A stretch of 64,000 nt of DNA from Desulfurococcales archaeon (GTDB taxonomy: Archaea > Thermoproteota > Thermoprotei_A > Sulfolobales > WAQK01), in NCBI GenBank assembly GCA_027083135.1, contig JALWQH010000043.1:62001-126000 (forward strand), read 5' to 3'. Within the stretch, counting starts at the first letter, position 1; every line of letters begins with the position of its first letter. Under the pieces are notes generated by a model. That model was not told where the DNA came from and searched no databases. It saw only the letters and a program-made list of their open reading frames with translations. The position numbers and the translations under genes are program-made. Below, one piece after another: positions 41,005-51,932 of this stretch.

Positions 41005-42462
41005 ATGAGTGTAACCATGTCTGAGTGGGCTTATAAGCTCCGCAACTTCTGGAGGGAGTTTAAGAGGCAGAAGATAGGCCTCCTAGGCTTAGCCCTACTA
41101 ATAATCCTAGTGGTACTAGCAGTCGCCGCCCCCCTCATAGTCAACCCAGACTATGAGAAGAACTGGAATTTAGCCGAGTACTGGAAGGATAACCCCATAG
41201 ACGCTCCTCCCTGCTGGGTTCAAATATTCTCATCCAAGAAGTATGCCCCCCAGCGCGTTTACGTGTGGATGTCTAATGATACTAGGAAGCAGTCTCCAAA
41301 CATAAAGGTAGTATTAGTTAAGAAGGGTAGGGGATACGCTATCTACAATGTGTCAATGCATTACAACTATCTCTGGGATGTGCCGCCGAACAATATTAAA
41401 CTAGAGCTCTACGTACGGCATAAGACCAATTCAACCAAGTATCCTGTATTCGACTTATATCTAACTAGGCCTGATGGAGCAGTGCTCAAACTGGCTAATA
41501 GGCAGAGTATGACAACCAATATAACCAGCTCCTTATCCTCGATGAACCTAGGTCGAGACATACGATCAATACTTCTTGAATTCGCCTCACATTATGTTAA
41601 CACTACGGGGGTGCAGCCCTCCACCATAAAGCCCCTCCAAGTAATCTTCTCTAAGGCAGGTAAAGGCATGCTGGCAGGTAAGACGCCGCCTCTTAAAGGC
41701 GAATACACGTTCACATTCAAGATAATATTCACTGAACCTTCAGACAAGGTTGTTGAGGCTAGGATGGTTATAATGGGCTCCTGCTACGGGCTGCTTGGAA
41801 CAGATGCTCTTGGAAGAGACCTATTTGCAGGCATAATATTCGGGATCAAGTGGGCTCTAATCATCGGTGTACTCACAAGCGTGATAAGCGTGTTCACCGG
41901 CGTGTTCTACGGCATAGCAAGCGGGTATGCTGGGGGATGGACTGATGAAGCTCTCATGCGTTTAGACCAGGTAGTATACTCTATGCCTGTACTGCCATTA
42001 CTGATACTCATGGCAGCTATATGGAGGCCGAGCATATGGCTGATCATACTGTTCCTAGCAGCCTTCGGGTGGCCTGGAATAGCAATAGTTACGCGCAGCA
42101 TGGCTCTCCAGCTTAAGGAGGAGCTGTACGTTGAGGCTGCGAAAGCCATGGGTGCCAGCGGGTGGAGAATAGTGTTCAGATATATTGTGCCGCAGACCAT
42201 GCCATATGCGTTCGCCTCAATAGCTCTAAGCGTGCCTGGAGCAATACTGGCTGAGGCTGGGCTAAGCTACCTGGGGCTAGGGGACCCACTAGCAGTAACA
42301 TGGGGCAAGATACTTCACGATGCAAGCATGGCGAACGCAGTACTTAATAATCTCTGGTGGTGGGTGTTACCACCAGGGCTGATGATCGCCTTGGTGGGCC
42401 TAACATTCGTGTTCCTGGGCAATGCCCTGGACAGAGTCCTAAACCCCAGGCTGCAGAGGTGA
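41005..42462 (+). CDS. Peptide ABC transporter permease (DppC-like) with large extracytoplasmic insertion
   Basis: 485 aa, 'LGTDALGRDLFAGIIFGIKWALIIGVL', 'YVEAAKAMGASGWRIVFRYIVPQTMPY'. Confidence 0.9.
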   Translation: MSVTMSEWAYKLRNFWREFKRQKIGLLGLALLIILVVLAVAAPLIVNPDYEKNWNLAEYWKDNPIDAPPCWVQIFSSKKYAPQRVYVWMSNDTRKQSPNIKVVLVKKGRGYAIYNVSMHYNYLWDVPPNNIKLELYVRHKTNSTKYPVFDLYLTRPDGAVLKLANRQSMTTNITSSLSSMNLGRDIRSILLEFASHYVNTTGVQPSTIKPLQVIFSKAGKGMLAGKTPPLKGEYTFTFKIIFTEPSDKVVEARMVIMGSCYGLLGTDALGRDLFAGIIFGIKWALIIGVLTSVISVFTGVFYGIASGYAGGWTDEALMRLDQVVYSMPVLPLLILMAAIWRPSIWLIILFLAAFGWPGIAIVTRSMALQLKEELYVEAAKAMGASGWRIVFRYIVPQTMPYAFASIALSVPGAILAEAGLSYLGLGDPLAVTWGKILHDASMANAVLNNLWWWVLPPGLMIALVGLTFVFLGNALDRVLNPRLQR

Positions 42463-42467
42463 TGTGA

Positions 42468-43436
42468 GTGGCGGATGAGCTGCTAAGAGTTGAGAACCTC
42501 AAAACATACTTCTATACTCTTAGAGGGGTTGTTAAAGCTGTTGATAACGTTAGCTTCACGCTTAGGAAAGGAGAGGTTATGGGGCTGGCAGGCGAGAGCG
42601 GCTGCGGTAAATCTACAACAGCATACTCCCTCATAAACCTCGTCCCGCCTCCTGGAAGAATCGTCGGCGGCCACGTATATCTTGACGGCATGGATCTAGC
42701 CCAAATGTCTGAACATGAGCTTAGGAGGAAGGTGAGGTGGAAGAGGATAAGCATGGTTTTCCAGGGAGCAATGAACGCCCTTACACCTGTATACACTGTC
42801 GGCTACCAGATAGCCGAGCCAATGATCTATCATGCAGGCATGGATAAACAGAAGGCTATGGAGAGGGTGGAGGAGCTGTTATCCCTGGTAGGCCTGGATC
42901 CAGGCATAGCTAAGAGATATCCTCATGAGCTGAGCGGTGGCCAAAAGCAGCGTGTGGTAATAGCTATGGCGCTAGCCCTGAACCCCGACCTAGTGATAGC
43001 CGATGAGCCTACAACAGCGCTAGACGTCGTAGTGCAGGCGCAGATCCTCAACCTGCTCAAGGAGCTTCAGCGTAAGCTTAAGATGAGCATAATTCTCATC
43101 ACTCATGATCTAAGCATAATAGCTGAGCTGGCTGACAAGGTGGCAGTTATGTATGCAGGCAAGATAGTGGAGTGGGGTCCTGCAGACGTGATATTCACCG
43201 AGCCTAAGCACCCTTACACTCAGGCTCTGCTGAGAGCAATACCTAGGCTCCGCGGCCCGATAGATAAGCTCATCTGGATCCCAGGCACGCCGCCCGACCT
43301 CGTTGCACCTCCGCCTGGTTGCCGCTTCTACCCTAGATGCACTAAGGTTATGGACATATGTAGGAGGGAGGAGCCACCAATGATTGAAATAGGTAAAGAG
43401 CACTATGTTTCATGCTGGCTGTATGCTAAGAGGTGA
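42468..43436 (+). CDS. Peptide ABC transporter ATPase (DppD-like)
   Basis: '[17 protein letters not shown]', '[32 protein letters not shown]'. Confidence 0.95.
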   Translation: MADELLRVENLKTYFYTLRGVVKAVDNVSFTLRKGEVMGLAGESGCGKSTTAYSLINLVPPPGRIVGGHVYLDGMDLAQMSEHELRRKVRWKRISMVFQGAMNALTPVYTVGYQIAEPMIYHAGMDKQKAMERVEELLSLVGLDPGIAKRYPHELSGGQKQRVVIAMALALNPDLVIADEPTTALDVVVQAQILNLLKELQRKLKMSIILITHDLSIIAELADKVAVMYAGKIVEWGPADVIFTEPKHPYTQALLRAIPRLRGPIDKLIWIPGTPPDLVAPPPGCRFYPRCTKVMDICRREEPPMIEIGKEHYVSCWLYAKR

Positions 43437-43442
43437 CCGTGA

Positions 43443-44585
43443 ATGGCATCCATATCAGTAGAGGAGGAGAAGTTCAAGCTTGCAGCTGAGATGGCCGCGG
43501 ACGTCATACTGAGAGTAGATAATCTTAAGGTGTGGTTCCCTCTGAGAAGAAGCCTTACAGAGGTTCTCAAGAGGATGCCTCCACGCTATGTGAGGGCAGT
43601 GGATGGCATAAGCTTCGATATAAGGAGGGGTGAGACATTCTGCCTTGTCGGCGAGAGCGGCTGCGGTAAGACGACTACGGGGAAAGCTATACTCAGGCTG
43701 GTCGATATTCATAGTGGCAGGACATTCTATAGGGCGAAGCCTGAGACCGTAGAGGAGCTGGCTAAAACTGTGCCCTCAGCGGTGCACAGCGATATTGTTG
43801 AGGTTACAGCCATACCTGACAAGAGGCTTAAACCGATTAGAAGGGAGATGCAGATGATATACCAGGATCCATTCGGCAGCCTTAACCCGCGCTTCAAGAT
43901 AAAGACCATCCTAGAGGAGCCGCTGCTAATACATAAGATAGGTTCAACCAGGGATGAGAGGGAGGAGCTGATAGTCAAGGCGTTAGAATCAGTTAGACTA
44001 GTCCCCCCCGAGGACTTCATGAACAGGTATCCCCACCAGCTCAGTGGTGGTCAGAGGCAGCGTGTAGCCATAGCCAGGGCACTTATACTTAACCCCCAGC
44101 TCATAGTGGCCGACGAGCCTGTATCAATGCTCGACGTATCGATCAGGGCGGAGATACTTGACCTGATGATAGAGCTTCAGAAGAGGCAGAATCTAACCTA
44201 CATATTCATAACACACGACCTCGCAGTGGCTAGATATATCTGTGATCGGATAGCAGTCATGTATCTGGGCAAGATAGTGGAGCTGGCCTCAGGTACAGAG
44301 CTCATAGAGAAACCCTACCATCCATATACTAAGGCGTTAATAGCAGCTATACCTGAACCTGATCCAAGCAACAGGCTTAGAATGAGGGTTGTGCCAATAA
44401 AGGGAGAAGTGCCAAGCGCTGTAAACATACCTCCAGGCTGCAGGTTCCATCCTAGATGCGTTGCCTTCGACGAGCATAAGGAGGCTCTTAAAGACATGTG
44501 CCCTGTTCACGAACCCCCTCTGGTAGAAGTGGATAAGAACCACTATGCTGCCTGCTGGCTATACGAGACGTTTAAGAAGAGTTAG
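43443..44585 (+). CDS. Peptide ABC transporter ATPase (DppF-like)
   Basis: 'LVGESGCGKTTTGKAILRL', 'LSGGQRQRVAIARALILNPQLIVADEPVSMLD'. Confidence 0.95.
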   Translation: MASISVEEEKFKLAAEMAADVILRVDNLKVWFPLRRSLTEVLKRMPPRYVRAVDGISFDIRRGETFCLVGESGCGKTTTGKAILRLVDIHSGRTFYRAKPETVEELAKTVPSAVHSDIVEVTAIPDKRLKPIRREMQMIYQDPFGSLNPRFKIKTILEEPLLIHKIGSTRDEREELIVKALESVRLVPPEDFMNRYPHQLSGGQRQRVAIARALILNPQLIVADEPVSMLDVSIRAEILDLMIELQKRQNLTYIFITHDLAVARYICDRIAVMYLGKIVELASGTELIEKPYHPYTKALIAAIPEPDPSNRLRMRVVPIKGEVPSAVNIPPGCRFHPRCVAFDEHKEALKDMCPVHEPPLVEVDKNHYAACWLYETFKKS

Positions 44586-45285
44586 AGTAGACTAGTCTAT
44601 CTATTTTCTCCCTGAACTCATCATCCTCCTTGTATAGCCCCATATACACCTTATCTACCTTCAGCTTCTTCTCGAAGAGCATGTAGAACACGCCTTCCCT
44701 GAACGCATAGGGCCTCCAGAACAGCTGGTAGTCCATCACCTGAGGCCTACCCTCCTTGCCGAAAACATATTCGAAGAATCCTAATGCTAATCCAAGCTGC
44801 CTATACTCAGCCACTTCAGGTCTAGGGGGAGGAGGGTTTCTAAGCCTCATCAACACCTTCAGTCTATCGGTGAAGCTCATTGTAGGCGGGCTGACCCTAA
44901 TCTTCTCCCATAACTCTCTCCTACGCTGCAGGACTCTCTCATAGAGGCCGTAGATCGCTAGGAACGCCTCCCTCGGATCAGCGACAAGGGGTTTAAGGAT
45001 GATGTCGGATACATCGGCCTGCACTCCCTGGCTAAGCCTGCCTGCAGGCTTCCTAAGCACTAAGCCTAGGTGATCCCCCTTAACATACTTGTAGAAGTAG
45101 GCATCCAGGCTTATCCAGCGATCCATCAGGCCTCTGCCTCCCGGAAGCCTATAGCGAATATTGTAAAACGGTATCCACAGCGTCCTAGAATTCTCCGGGG
45201 GTTCTCTAAGCTTAGGCTCCCCGCTCCCCACAAGCCGCATAGTATCCCCACCATAGAGGAGGCTTCGAGGCTTAATCAAGCTCAC
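44572..45285 (-). CDS. Conserved hypothetical protein
   Basis: 237 aa intact ORF convergent with dppF, no recognised domain. Confidence 0.5.
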   Translation of the reverse strand: MSLIKPRSLLYGGDTMRLVGSGEPKLREPPENSRTLWIPFYNIRYRLPGGRGLMDRWISLDAYFYKYVKGDHLGLVLRKPAGRLSQGVQADVSDIILKPLVADPREAFLAIYGLYERVLQRRRELWEKIRVSPPTMSFTDRLKVLMRLRNPPPPRPEVAEYRQLGLALGFFEYVFGKEGRPQVMDYQLFWRPYAFREGVFYMLFEKKLKVDKVYMGLYKEDDEFREKIDRLVYSNSS

Positions 45286-45303
45286 GCCGCATACTTCGTC
45301 TAG

Positions 45304-45335
45304 AGTCTAAACACATTTTAGGCTAACGTTAGACT
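45304..45335. promoter_or_regulatory. Inverted repeat/palindrome in divergent promoter of mevalonate cluster
   Basis: AGTCTAA...TTAGACT enclosing palindrome CTAACGTTAG (45323-45332), abutting TTTAAA. Confidence 0.4.
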
Positions 45336-45385
45336 TTAAACTATCCTCACTACTATTAAGCATCGGTGTTGCGGAGGGGTGGTAA

Positions 45386-46447
45386 GTGCACCCAGAGGAT
45401 AAGACAGGTATAGTGGGGTGGGGAGCCTATGTTCCCCGCTACAGGCTTAAAGCCGAGGAGATTGTGAGGATATGGGGCTTCGAGAAGACCGTACCTAAGG
45501 GGTTATTCATAATTGAGAAGGCTGTTGGAGGCTCAGATGAGGATGCAGTAACCATTGGATGGGAGGCTGCTAGAAACGCGTTGATGAGGGCTGAGATAGA
45601 TCCCAAAGAGATAGGCGCAGTCTTCTTCGGAACAGAATCCAAGCCATACGCCGTTAAGCCAAGTGCAACGATCATAGCTGAGGCCCTAGGCATAACACCT
45701 GTAACAATGGCCTCCGACATGGAGTTTGCATGCAGGGCTGGCAGTGAGGGGCTTAGAGCATCCATAGGCCTGGTAGCCTCAGGCATGGTTAAATACGCTA
45801 TGACCATAGGCGCCGATACTGCTCAGGCTAATCCCGGAGACGTGCTGGAGTTCACAGCATCGTCGGGGGGAGCGGCATTCATAGTTGGGCCTCGAGAAGA
45901 AGCTGCAGCGTATTTTGAGGGATCCTACACGTATGTTACGGATACCCCTGACTTCTGGCGTAGAGCCCATAGCCACTACCCTCTCCACGGAGAAGGCTTT
46001 ACAGGGGAGCCAGCATACTTCAATCATATAATAAACTCCGTGAAGGGGCTGTTCAATAAGCTTAAGTTGACGCCCGACGACTTCGACTACGCTGTCTTCC
46101 ACCAGCCCAACGGGAAATATCCGCTTAGAGTTGGGAAGCGCCTAGGCTTCCCTAAGGAGAAGATAATGCCAGGCCTAGTAACACCGTGGATTGGGAACAC
46201 CTATAATGGCTCAGCCCTCATAGGGTTAGCCAAGGTCTTAGACCAGGCTAAGCCGGGGCAGCGGATCCTTGTAGCACCCTTTGGAAGCGGTGCTGGAAGC
46301 GATGCATACAGCATAGTTGTGACGGAGAGGGTGGAGGAGAAGCAGAGGCTAGCCCCCATGGTTCAGGAGTACATTGACGATAAGGTATACATAGATTACG
46401 GGCTCTACGCGAAGTACCGCGGCATAATAAGACGCATCACGGGGTGA
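45386..46447 (+). CDS. Hydroxymethylglutaryl-CoA synthase
   Basis: '[19 protein letters not shown]', '[18 protein letters not shown]'-like active site, '[19 protein letters not shown]'. Confidence 0.93.
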   Translation: MHPEDKTGIVGWGAYVPRYRLKAEEIVRIWGFEKTVPKGLFIIEKAVGGSDEDAVTIGWEAARNALMRAEIDPKEIGAVFFGTESKPYAVKPSATIIAEALGITPVTMASDMEFACRAGSEGLRASIGLVASGMVKYAMTIGADTAQANPGDVLEFTASSGGAAFIVGPREEAAAYFEGSYTYVTDTPDFWRRAHSHYPLHGEGFTGEPAYFNHIINSVKGLFNKLKLTPDDFDYAVFHQPNGKYPLRVGKRLGFPKEKIMPGLVTPWIGNTYNGSALIGLAKVLDQAKPGQRILVAPFGSGAGSDAYSIVVTERVEEKQRLAPMVQEYIDDKVYIDYGLYAKYRGIIRRITG

Positions 46448-47607
46448 TAGTTGTGGAGAGCAAGGTATATGTTATAGGGGTAGGCCTAACCCGCATAGCC
46501 AGGCTCTACGATAAGGGGCTTACAGACCTATTCGCCGAGGCCTCGCTTAAAGCCTTAGAGGATGCCGGATGGCCTGAAGTAGACGCAGTGGTCGTTGGAA
46601 GCATGCTTCCAAGCATACATAACGAGCAGAGCAGCCTCGCATCCCTCCTAGCTCAGAGCCTCCCATACACCCGAGGGAAAATGGCTGTAGGGGTGGAGGA
46701 TGCAGATAACAGCGGCTTAGCAGCAGTGATCAAGGGTTACAGCCTCATAGCCTCAGGCCTTGCGAAAACAGTGCTTGTAGCAGGAGTGGAGAAGATGACA
46801 GAGTACCCGTCGGCAATGGCGATAAGAGCGTTATCTCAGGCTTGTAACGCGCAGCACGAGCTGTTCCACGGGGCAACGCTCATAAGCCTCCAGGCGCTCC
46901 TCATGAGGCTATACATGAACACCTATGGGATAGATAGGGACACTATGTCGGCATGGCCTGTCCTAATGCACAGCAATGCCTCTGAAAACCCCTATGCCCA
47001 GCTGAGATTCAAGGTAACCAAAGAGCAGGTTGCATCAAGCATGATGGTCTCCGACCCAATAAGACTGCTCGACTCCAGCCCAATAGGCGACGGTGCAGCC
47101 GCCATAGTGCTTGCGGCAAGCGATGCTGCTGGCAGCAGGAATAATGCTGTTGAGATAGCTGCGGTGGCTCAGGCCAGCGATACCGTGGGGATAGCTTACC
47201 GCGAAGATCCCCTTAGACTACTTGCAGCAGAGAAGGCTGCGCGCACAGCATATGAGAAGGCGGGAATAAAGGCCAGGGATCTAGACGTCGTCGAGCTGCA
47301 CGACACGACCACGATCCTAGGATTGCTGGGGCTGGAGGCTCTAGGACTCTCACCCCGCGGAAAGGCTGCAGTAATGGTTGATGAGGGAGAATTCTCCTCG
47401 AAGAGCAAGCCAAGCGTCAATCTGAGCGGCGGGCTTAAGGCTAGAGGCCATCCAGCAGGAGCTACAGGCGTCTACCAGGCGGCGGAGATAGCCCTACAGC
47501 TGAGAGGGGATTATCCTGGCAGGAGGGCGCCGGACCCCGAGATGGGGCTGGCTTTAGGCCTAGGAGGCCTAGGCTCCACTGCCTCCATAATAGTTATGAG
47601 GAGGTGA
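46444..47607 (+). CDS. Acetyl-CoA C-acetyltransferase (thiolase)
   Basis: '[29 protein letters not shown]', '[24 protein letters not shown]'. Confidence 0.93.
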   Translation: MIVVESKVYVIGVGLTRIARLYDKGLTDLFAEASLKALEDAGWPEVDAVVVGSMLPSIHNEQSSLASLLAQSLPYTRGKMAVGVEDADNSGLAAVIKGYSLIASGLAKTVLVAGVEKMTEYPSAMAIRALSQACNAQHELFHGATLISLQALLMRLYMNTYGIDRDTMSAWPVLMHSNASENPYAQLRFKVTKEQVASSMMVSDPIRLLDSSPIGDGAAAIVLAASDAAGSRNNAVEIAAVAQASDTVGIAYREDPLRLLAAEKAARTAYEKAGIKARDLDVVELHDTTTILGLLGLEALGLSPRGKAAVMVDEGEFSSKSKPSVNLSGGLKARGHPAGATGVYQAAEIALQLRGDYPGRRAPDPEMGLALGLGGLGSTASIIVMRR

Positions 47608-47614
47608 AGGCAGA

Positions 47615-48034
47615 ATGGTGAGACTCTCCATATCAAGGCATTGGCGTGAGAAGGGCGCGTACTATAGGCTTGAGGGAATAGAGTGCCTGGACTGCGGTAA
47701 GCGTAGCTATCCTCCAGCACCAGTATGCCCCCACTGCGGCTCACGCAACGTTAGGAGAGTGAAGCTGCCTAGGACGGGAAGGCTCCTAAGCTACACTATA
47801 ACCTACTCTATACCTGAGGGATTCCGCGAGTATGCTCCAGTAATGCTGGGACTAATAGAGCTGGACGATGGAACTAGACTAGTCTCACAGCTGACTGACA
47901 CTAAGCCCGAGGAGCTTAGAGAGAACATGAGGGTTGAAGCAGTGCTGAGGAGAGTACAAGTGGACGGGGAGTACGGCCTAATACACTATGCATTGAAATT
48001 CAGGCCTCACAGGCCTGGAGGCAGAAAGGAATAA
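47615..48034 (+). CDS. DUF35 OB-fold/Zn-ribbon acyl-CoA-associated protein
   Basis: 'CLDCGKRSYPPAPVCPHCGSRNV', OB 'GRLLSYTITYSIPEGF'. Confidence 0.92.
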   Translation: MVRLSISRHWREKGAYYRLEGIECLDCGKRSYPPAPVCPHCGSRNVRRVKLPRTGRLLSYTITYSIPEGFREYAPVMLGLIELDDGTRLVSQLTDTKPEELRENMRVEAVLRRVQVDGEYGLIHYALKFRPHRPGGRKE

Positions 48035-48084
48035 CATGAAACCCAACACCCCTAATTTTTATCAAATAGTTTAGGGGAGGCTTT

Positions 48085-49368
48085 ATGCATTCCTCCCAGT
48101 ATGTTGAACACCTGGCAGACCTCGTGATTAAAGGAGAACTCGAGATGCATAGGCTGGATGAAGCACTAGGCAATAGTAACAATGCCACGCTTGTTAGGAG
48201 GAGGGTTATAGAGAAGAAGACAGGCGTGCTGCTTACAGCCATATCATCAACTATACTTGACTTCGAGGAGCTTGTAGGGAGGAATATTGAGAACCCTATA
48301 GGAGCTGTGCAGATACCTTTAGGCATAGCCGGGCCTCTAAGAGTGGTAGGGGACTATGCTAACGGAGAATACTATGTTCCACTAGCCACTACTGAAGGAG
48401 CACTGGTGGCAGGAATCAATAGGGGCTGCAAAGCTGTAAATATGAGCGGCGGCGTGCATGCAGCAATTATAAGGAACGCTATGACTAGATCACCGCTATT
48501 CTGGACTCCAAGCATAGGTGAGGCTAGGCGCCTAATAGCATGGGTGGACGAGCATCTCGTAGAGATTAGAAGGGTGGCAGAGTCTACTACAAGGCATGGC
48601 AGGCTTCTAGAGGTAAAGCCATTTATAACGGGCAACAATGTATGGCTACGCTTCTCCTATGATACGGGGGACGCTATGGGTATGAACATGGTGACCATAG
48701 CTACAGACAAGGTATGCAGATACATTGAGGATAATTTCCCTGGGGCTGCGAGATGCATCGCACTAAGCGGCAACATGTGCTCCGATAAGAAGCCCGCCCT
48801 GATCAACGCTCTCTGCGGTAGGGGTAAGACCGTTGTAGCCGAGGCAATAGTGAAGCGGGAAGCATCTTTAAAAGTGCTTAAAGCCGAGCCCAGCTTGATC
48901 CACGAGGTTAATGTCAGGAAGAACCTGCTGGGATCAGCCAGGGCTGGAAGCCCCGCATACAATGCCCACTACGCCAATATACTGGCAGCAATATTCATCG
49001 CCACAGGACAGGATGCTGCGCAGATCGTCGAGAGCAGCCTAGGGTATACTTGGACAGAACTCACGGAAGACGGGGATCTATACATATCGGTCACTCTGCC
49101 CAGCCTTGAAATAGGCACCGTGGGGGGAGGGACAAGGCTGCCAACCCAGAGGGAGGCTCTAAGCATAATGGGTGTTGCAGGGGGAGGTGATCCCCCCGGC
49201 GTCAATGCAGGCAGGCTGGCTGAAATAATTGCAGGGGCTGTGCTTGCAGGAGAGCTGAACCTCCTAGCAGCCCTTGCTGCAGGGCATTTAGCCGAGGCTC
49301 ATAGGAGGCTTGGAAGAGGACTACATGTAGGACCAGGCAGGCATTCCAGGGAAGGCAGGCAGCATTGA
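48085..49368 (+). CDS. hmgA: Hydroxymethylglutaryl-CoA reductase
   Basis: 'ENPIGAVQIPLGIAGPLRV', 'DAMGMNMVTIATDKV', 'GTVGGGTRLPTQREAL'. Confidence 0.95.
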   Translation: MHSSQYVEHLADLVIKGELEMHRLDEALGNSNNATLVRRRVIEKKTGVLLTAISSTILDFEELVGRNIENPIGAVQIPLGIAGPLRVVGDYANGEYYVPLATTEGALVAGINRGCKAVNMSGGVHAAIIRNAMTRSPLFWTPSIGEARRLIAWVDEHLVEIRRVAESTTRHGRLLEVKPFITGNNVWLRFSYDTGDAMGMNMVTIATDKVCRYIEDNFPGAARCIALSGNMCSDKKPALINALCGRGKTVVAEAIVKREASLKVLKAEPSLIHEVNVRKNLLGSARAGSPAYNAHYANILAAIFIATGQDAAQIVESSLGYTWTELTEDGDLYISVTLPSLEIGTVGGGTRLPTQREALSIMGVAGGGDPPGVNAGRLAEIIAGAVLAGELNLLAALAAGHLAEAHRRLGRGLHVGPGRHSREGRQH

Positions 49369-50265
49369 TCACTGCATCCTGAAGAAGAGCTCCCTACACA
49401 GGTTCATTAAGCCCTCGCCACGCATCCCTGAATACATGGAGAGATAATTATATGCTAGGCTGATGGCTTTCTCCCTCCTATACCCAGCCTCCCTAGCTGA
49501 TCTAGCTGAAAGCCATAGAACAGCGTCTAAGTGTAGGGGAGGGATACCTGAGGCATCGGCTACCAGGCGCCACGCCTGCCTAGCAACCCCAGGCTCTTTT
49601 TCATACACTATTCTCCAGACAGTTCTCCACGGCATATGGTTAACTATACCGCTTGTAGCCGCCAGCATAGAGATCCTGCTGTCAACAGGTATGTCTATAT
49701 GCATGGGTATGGTGGGATTAAGCCCCATAGCCCTGCATGCATAATAAGCCATCTTAACAGCGAACACTATGGTCTTAGCGCTGGGCCTAGCCCCCATGAC
49801 TGCTGAAAGCCTACGCCACAGGTCTTCCAGGTTACTGCAAGCCATACATACATCTCTAGGCGTGACCGCCACGCTCATCCTTCTAATCCTCTTCAGCTTA
49901 GCCTCCACGCCGATCCTATTACCACGGGATGATTGAAGGAACTCTTCGAAGAACACGGTGGGAGGGAGATCAGGGTTCTCCGAATACCGTCTTAAAGCAG
50001 TCCTGCTGAACTCCTCCCAATATTCTTCCCCGGGCCTGCTGAGCCTATAGCTTATAAGGGCGTTGCCCACGGCGAGCAGGGCGGCTTTACATTGATCACC
50101 TAGGCCTAGCACCAGTGTTGAGACGGCTTTAAACTGGGGGTCATGCTCCTCCACTCTGAGAAACACCTCTAAACTCAGCCTTGACACAGCCCTGGCGAGA
50201 CAGGCAACCCTCTCCTCAACTATCATCAATAAATCCACCCGCGTAACACTAGTGATGTGAGGCAT
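49369..50265 (-). CDS. Archaeal N-glycosylase/DNA lyase (AGOG 8-oxoguanine glycosylase)
   Basis: 'GVEAKLKRIRR', 'LSAVMGARPSAKTIVFAVKMAYYA', 'HIDIPVDSRISML', 'GIPPLHLDAVLWLSAR' as in Pyrobaculum AGOG. Confidence 0.88.
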   Translation of the reverse strand: MPHITSVTRVDLLMIVEERVACLARAVSRLSLEVFLRVEEHDPQFKAVSTLVLGLGDQCKAALLAVGNALISYRLSRPGEEYWEEFSRTALRRYSENPDLPPTVFFEEFLQSSRGNRIGVEAKLKRIRRMSVAVTPRDVCMACSNLEDLWRRLSAVMGARPSAKTIVFAVKMAYYACRAMGLNPTIPMHIDIPVDSRISMLAATSGIVNHMPWRTVWRIVYEKEPGVARQAWRLVADASGIPPLHLDAVLWLSARSAREAGYRREKAISLAYNYLSMYSGMRGEGLMNLCRELFFRMQ

Positions 50266-50288
50266 AGGTCATGTTAAGGGTGGCTTGA

Positions 50289-50507
50289 ATGCTGGAACTC
50301 CTAATATTGCTGCTCATAGTTGCCCTCCTGCTTAAGGGTCCCCGCATAATCTCCAATATAGTCTCCCTCATACTTCTAGCAGTAGCCCTTATGCTTCTCC
50401 TCACATTGAGAGCCGTGTTCTCAGCCATGGAGATCATAATATTAAGCCTCCTCGCAGTAATACTCATACTACTGCCCAGCTATTTTTCATCACGCTCCAA
50501 GCGATGA
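50289..50507 (+). CDS. Small hydrophobic membrane protein
   Basis: 72 aa, nearly entirely Leu/Ile/Val/Ala. Confidence 0.4.
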   Translation: MLELLILLLIVALLLKGPRIISNIVSLILLAVALMLLLTLRAVFSAMEIIILSLLAVILILLPSYFSSRSKR

Positions 50508-51409
50508 TAAGTCTCACTAACAAGCCTTAACGCGTCAGCCTGATCAGCTCCCATCAACTCAGCAACACGTGCGGCATCACTTGCAGCCTGAGCTGCAAGG
50601 TGGAGCAACCCTTGATCAACATGCACCCTATACTCCTCCAGGAATAATAAATAGGCCCCATTGAAATCCCTTTCAGCAAGGCTTCTTAGAGCCTCCTCAT
50701 AAACTCTCACTCCCTTATTAATAATCGTGGTAGGGGTGTAAGTGAAGCCCTGCTTCCCCCTAACCCTGGGATTATACTCGTCTCCCTGCCTAGTAAGATG
50801 GGTGAGGCTGCGTGGATCCCTGGAGAGAAGCTCCGCTGGAACAAGCCTCAGAGTGGAGGCAAGCCTAGCCGCATCACCTGCCCTAACCCTAAGCATATCA
50901 GCCTTAATCATACAGGCTCTCCTAAGCTTTCTCAGAAGCTCTGTGCTGTATGATCCCAGGAGGAATTCCAGCCTACCGTTACTCCACATAATTATTGAGG
51001 TGTCCACCTCTTCTCCACTTAACGTATAGTAGATGAGACTGTAGATGATTGATGCTGAAAGCCTCGGCATATCGCTCGGCACCAGCACTACATACCTGTA
51101 TCTCACCCTCCAAGCAGTAGCCATAGCACGTGGAGGCCCGCCGCAAGACATATCCTCATCCACTAGGGCCGGGAAGCCTCCGGAAATAGCTGAGAGTTCC
51201 GATGCCGTGAGGGGATCTGCTGCTGATATATATGTCCTTGGAAGACAGGAGGCTAGGGCAAGAGCTATTCTCCTTATAAGCGGGACTCCATCTATGGGTA
51301 GCCTCTGCTTAGGTTTTCCAAACCTCTTAGCAACTCCTCCGCCTAACACTACTCCAGCTGCCTCGGAAGCCCTCCTCATGCATAGACTGCTCAGCGATGC
51401 CTCCCACAT
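50480..51409 (-). CDS. MobA-like nucleotidyltransferase with C-terminal helical domain
   Basis: 'GVVLGGGVAKRFGKPKQRLPIDGVPLIRRI', 'VVLVPSDMPRLSASII'. Confidence 0.75.
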   Translation of the reverse strand: MWEASLSSLCMRRASEAAGVVLGGGVAKRFGKPKQRLPIDGVPLIRRIALALASCLPRTYISAADPLTASELSAISGGFPALVDEDMSCGGPPRAMATAWRVRYRYVVLVPSDMPRLSASIIYSLIYYTLSGEEVDTSIIMWSNGRLEFLLGSYSTELLRKLRRACMIKADMLRVRAGDAARLASTLRLVPAELLSRDPRSLTHLTRQGDEYNPRVRGKQGFTYTPTTIINKGVRVYEEALRSLAERDFNGAYLLFLEEYRVHVDQGLLHLAAQAASDAARVAELMGADQADALRLVSETYHRLERDEK

Positions 51410-51906
51410 ATTGCATCCGCCATGCTCTCAGCATTCTCATGGTAAATGAGGAGCCTCGGCCCACCTCCTATCCTGCCATCAGGGTAGGCTACCCGTAGCT
51501 TATCGGTAGGCAGGCCCCATCCAACCATGATGTGAGTCTCCCTGGCTAGACCATAGGATGCAAGTATCTCCATAAGCGAGCCAGCCCCCCCACCCATTGC
51601 TGCAAGGATATCGCCGCTTCTCACCAGGACGACATTCCTCCCCTTAAAGCTCATCCCCGTTGAAACAACTATGAGCTCTCTGGGGAAATCATCATCCTCG
51701 TATTCTACAGGTATGATGGCCACCACTGTTAGCCCCTGCCTTAAAGCCTCATCAACTATTGTCTTCATAAGGCCTCTATAGCCGCCTACGTATAGGTGAA
51801 GCTGCTCACCACACCTCTCAGCCAGGAAGCCTATGAAGCGCCTAGCCTCCTCCTCGAGGCTTGGGGGAGGCCTGCCACTATAGGCTGAAATAGCTACCCG
51901 CAGCAT
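51391..51906 (-). CDS. SLOG/TIGR00725-like (LOG or MoCo-carrier-like) Rossmann protein
   Basis: 'LYVGGYRGLMKTIVDEALRQGLTVVAIIP', 'ILAAMGGGAGSLMEILASY'. Confidence 0.65.
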   Translation of the reverse strand: MLRVAISAYSGRPPPSLEEEARRFIGFLAERCGEQLHLYVGGYRGLMKTIVDEALRQGLTVVAIIPVEYEDDDFPRELIVVSTGMSFKGRNVVLVRSGDILAAMGGGAGSLMEILASYGLARETHIMVGWGLPTDKLRVAYPDGRIGGGPRLLIYHENAESMADAICGRHR

Positions 51907-51932
51907 GTTCGTTCAGCCCTCCACATACTACG

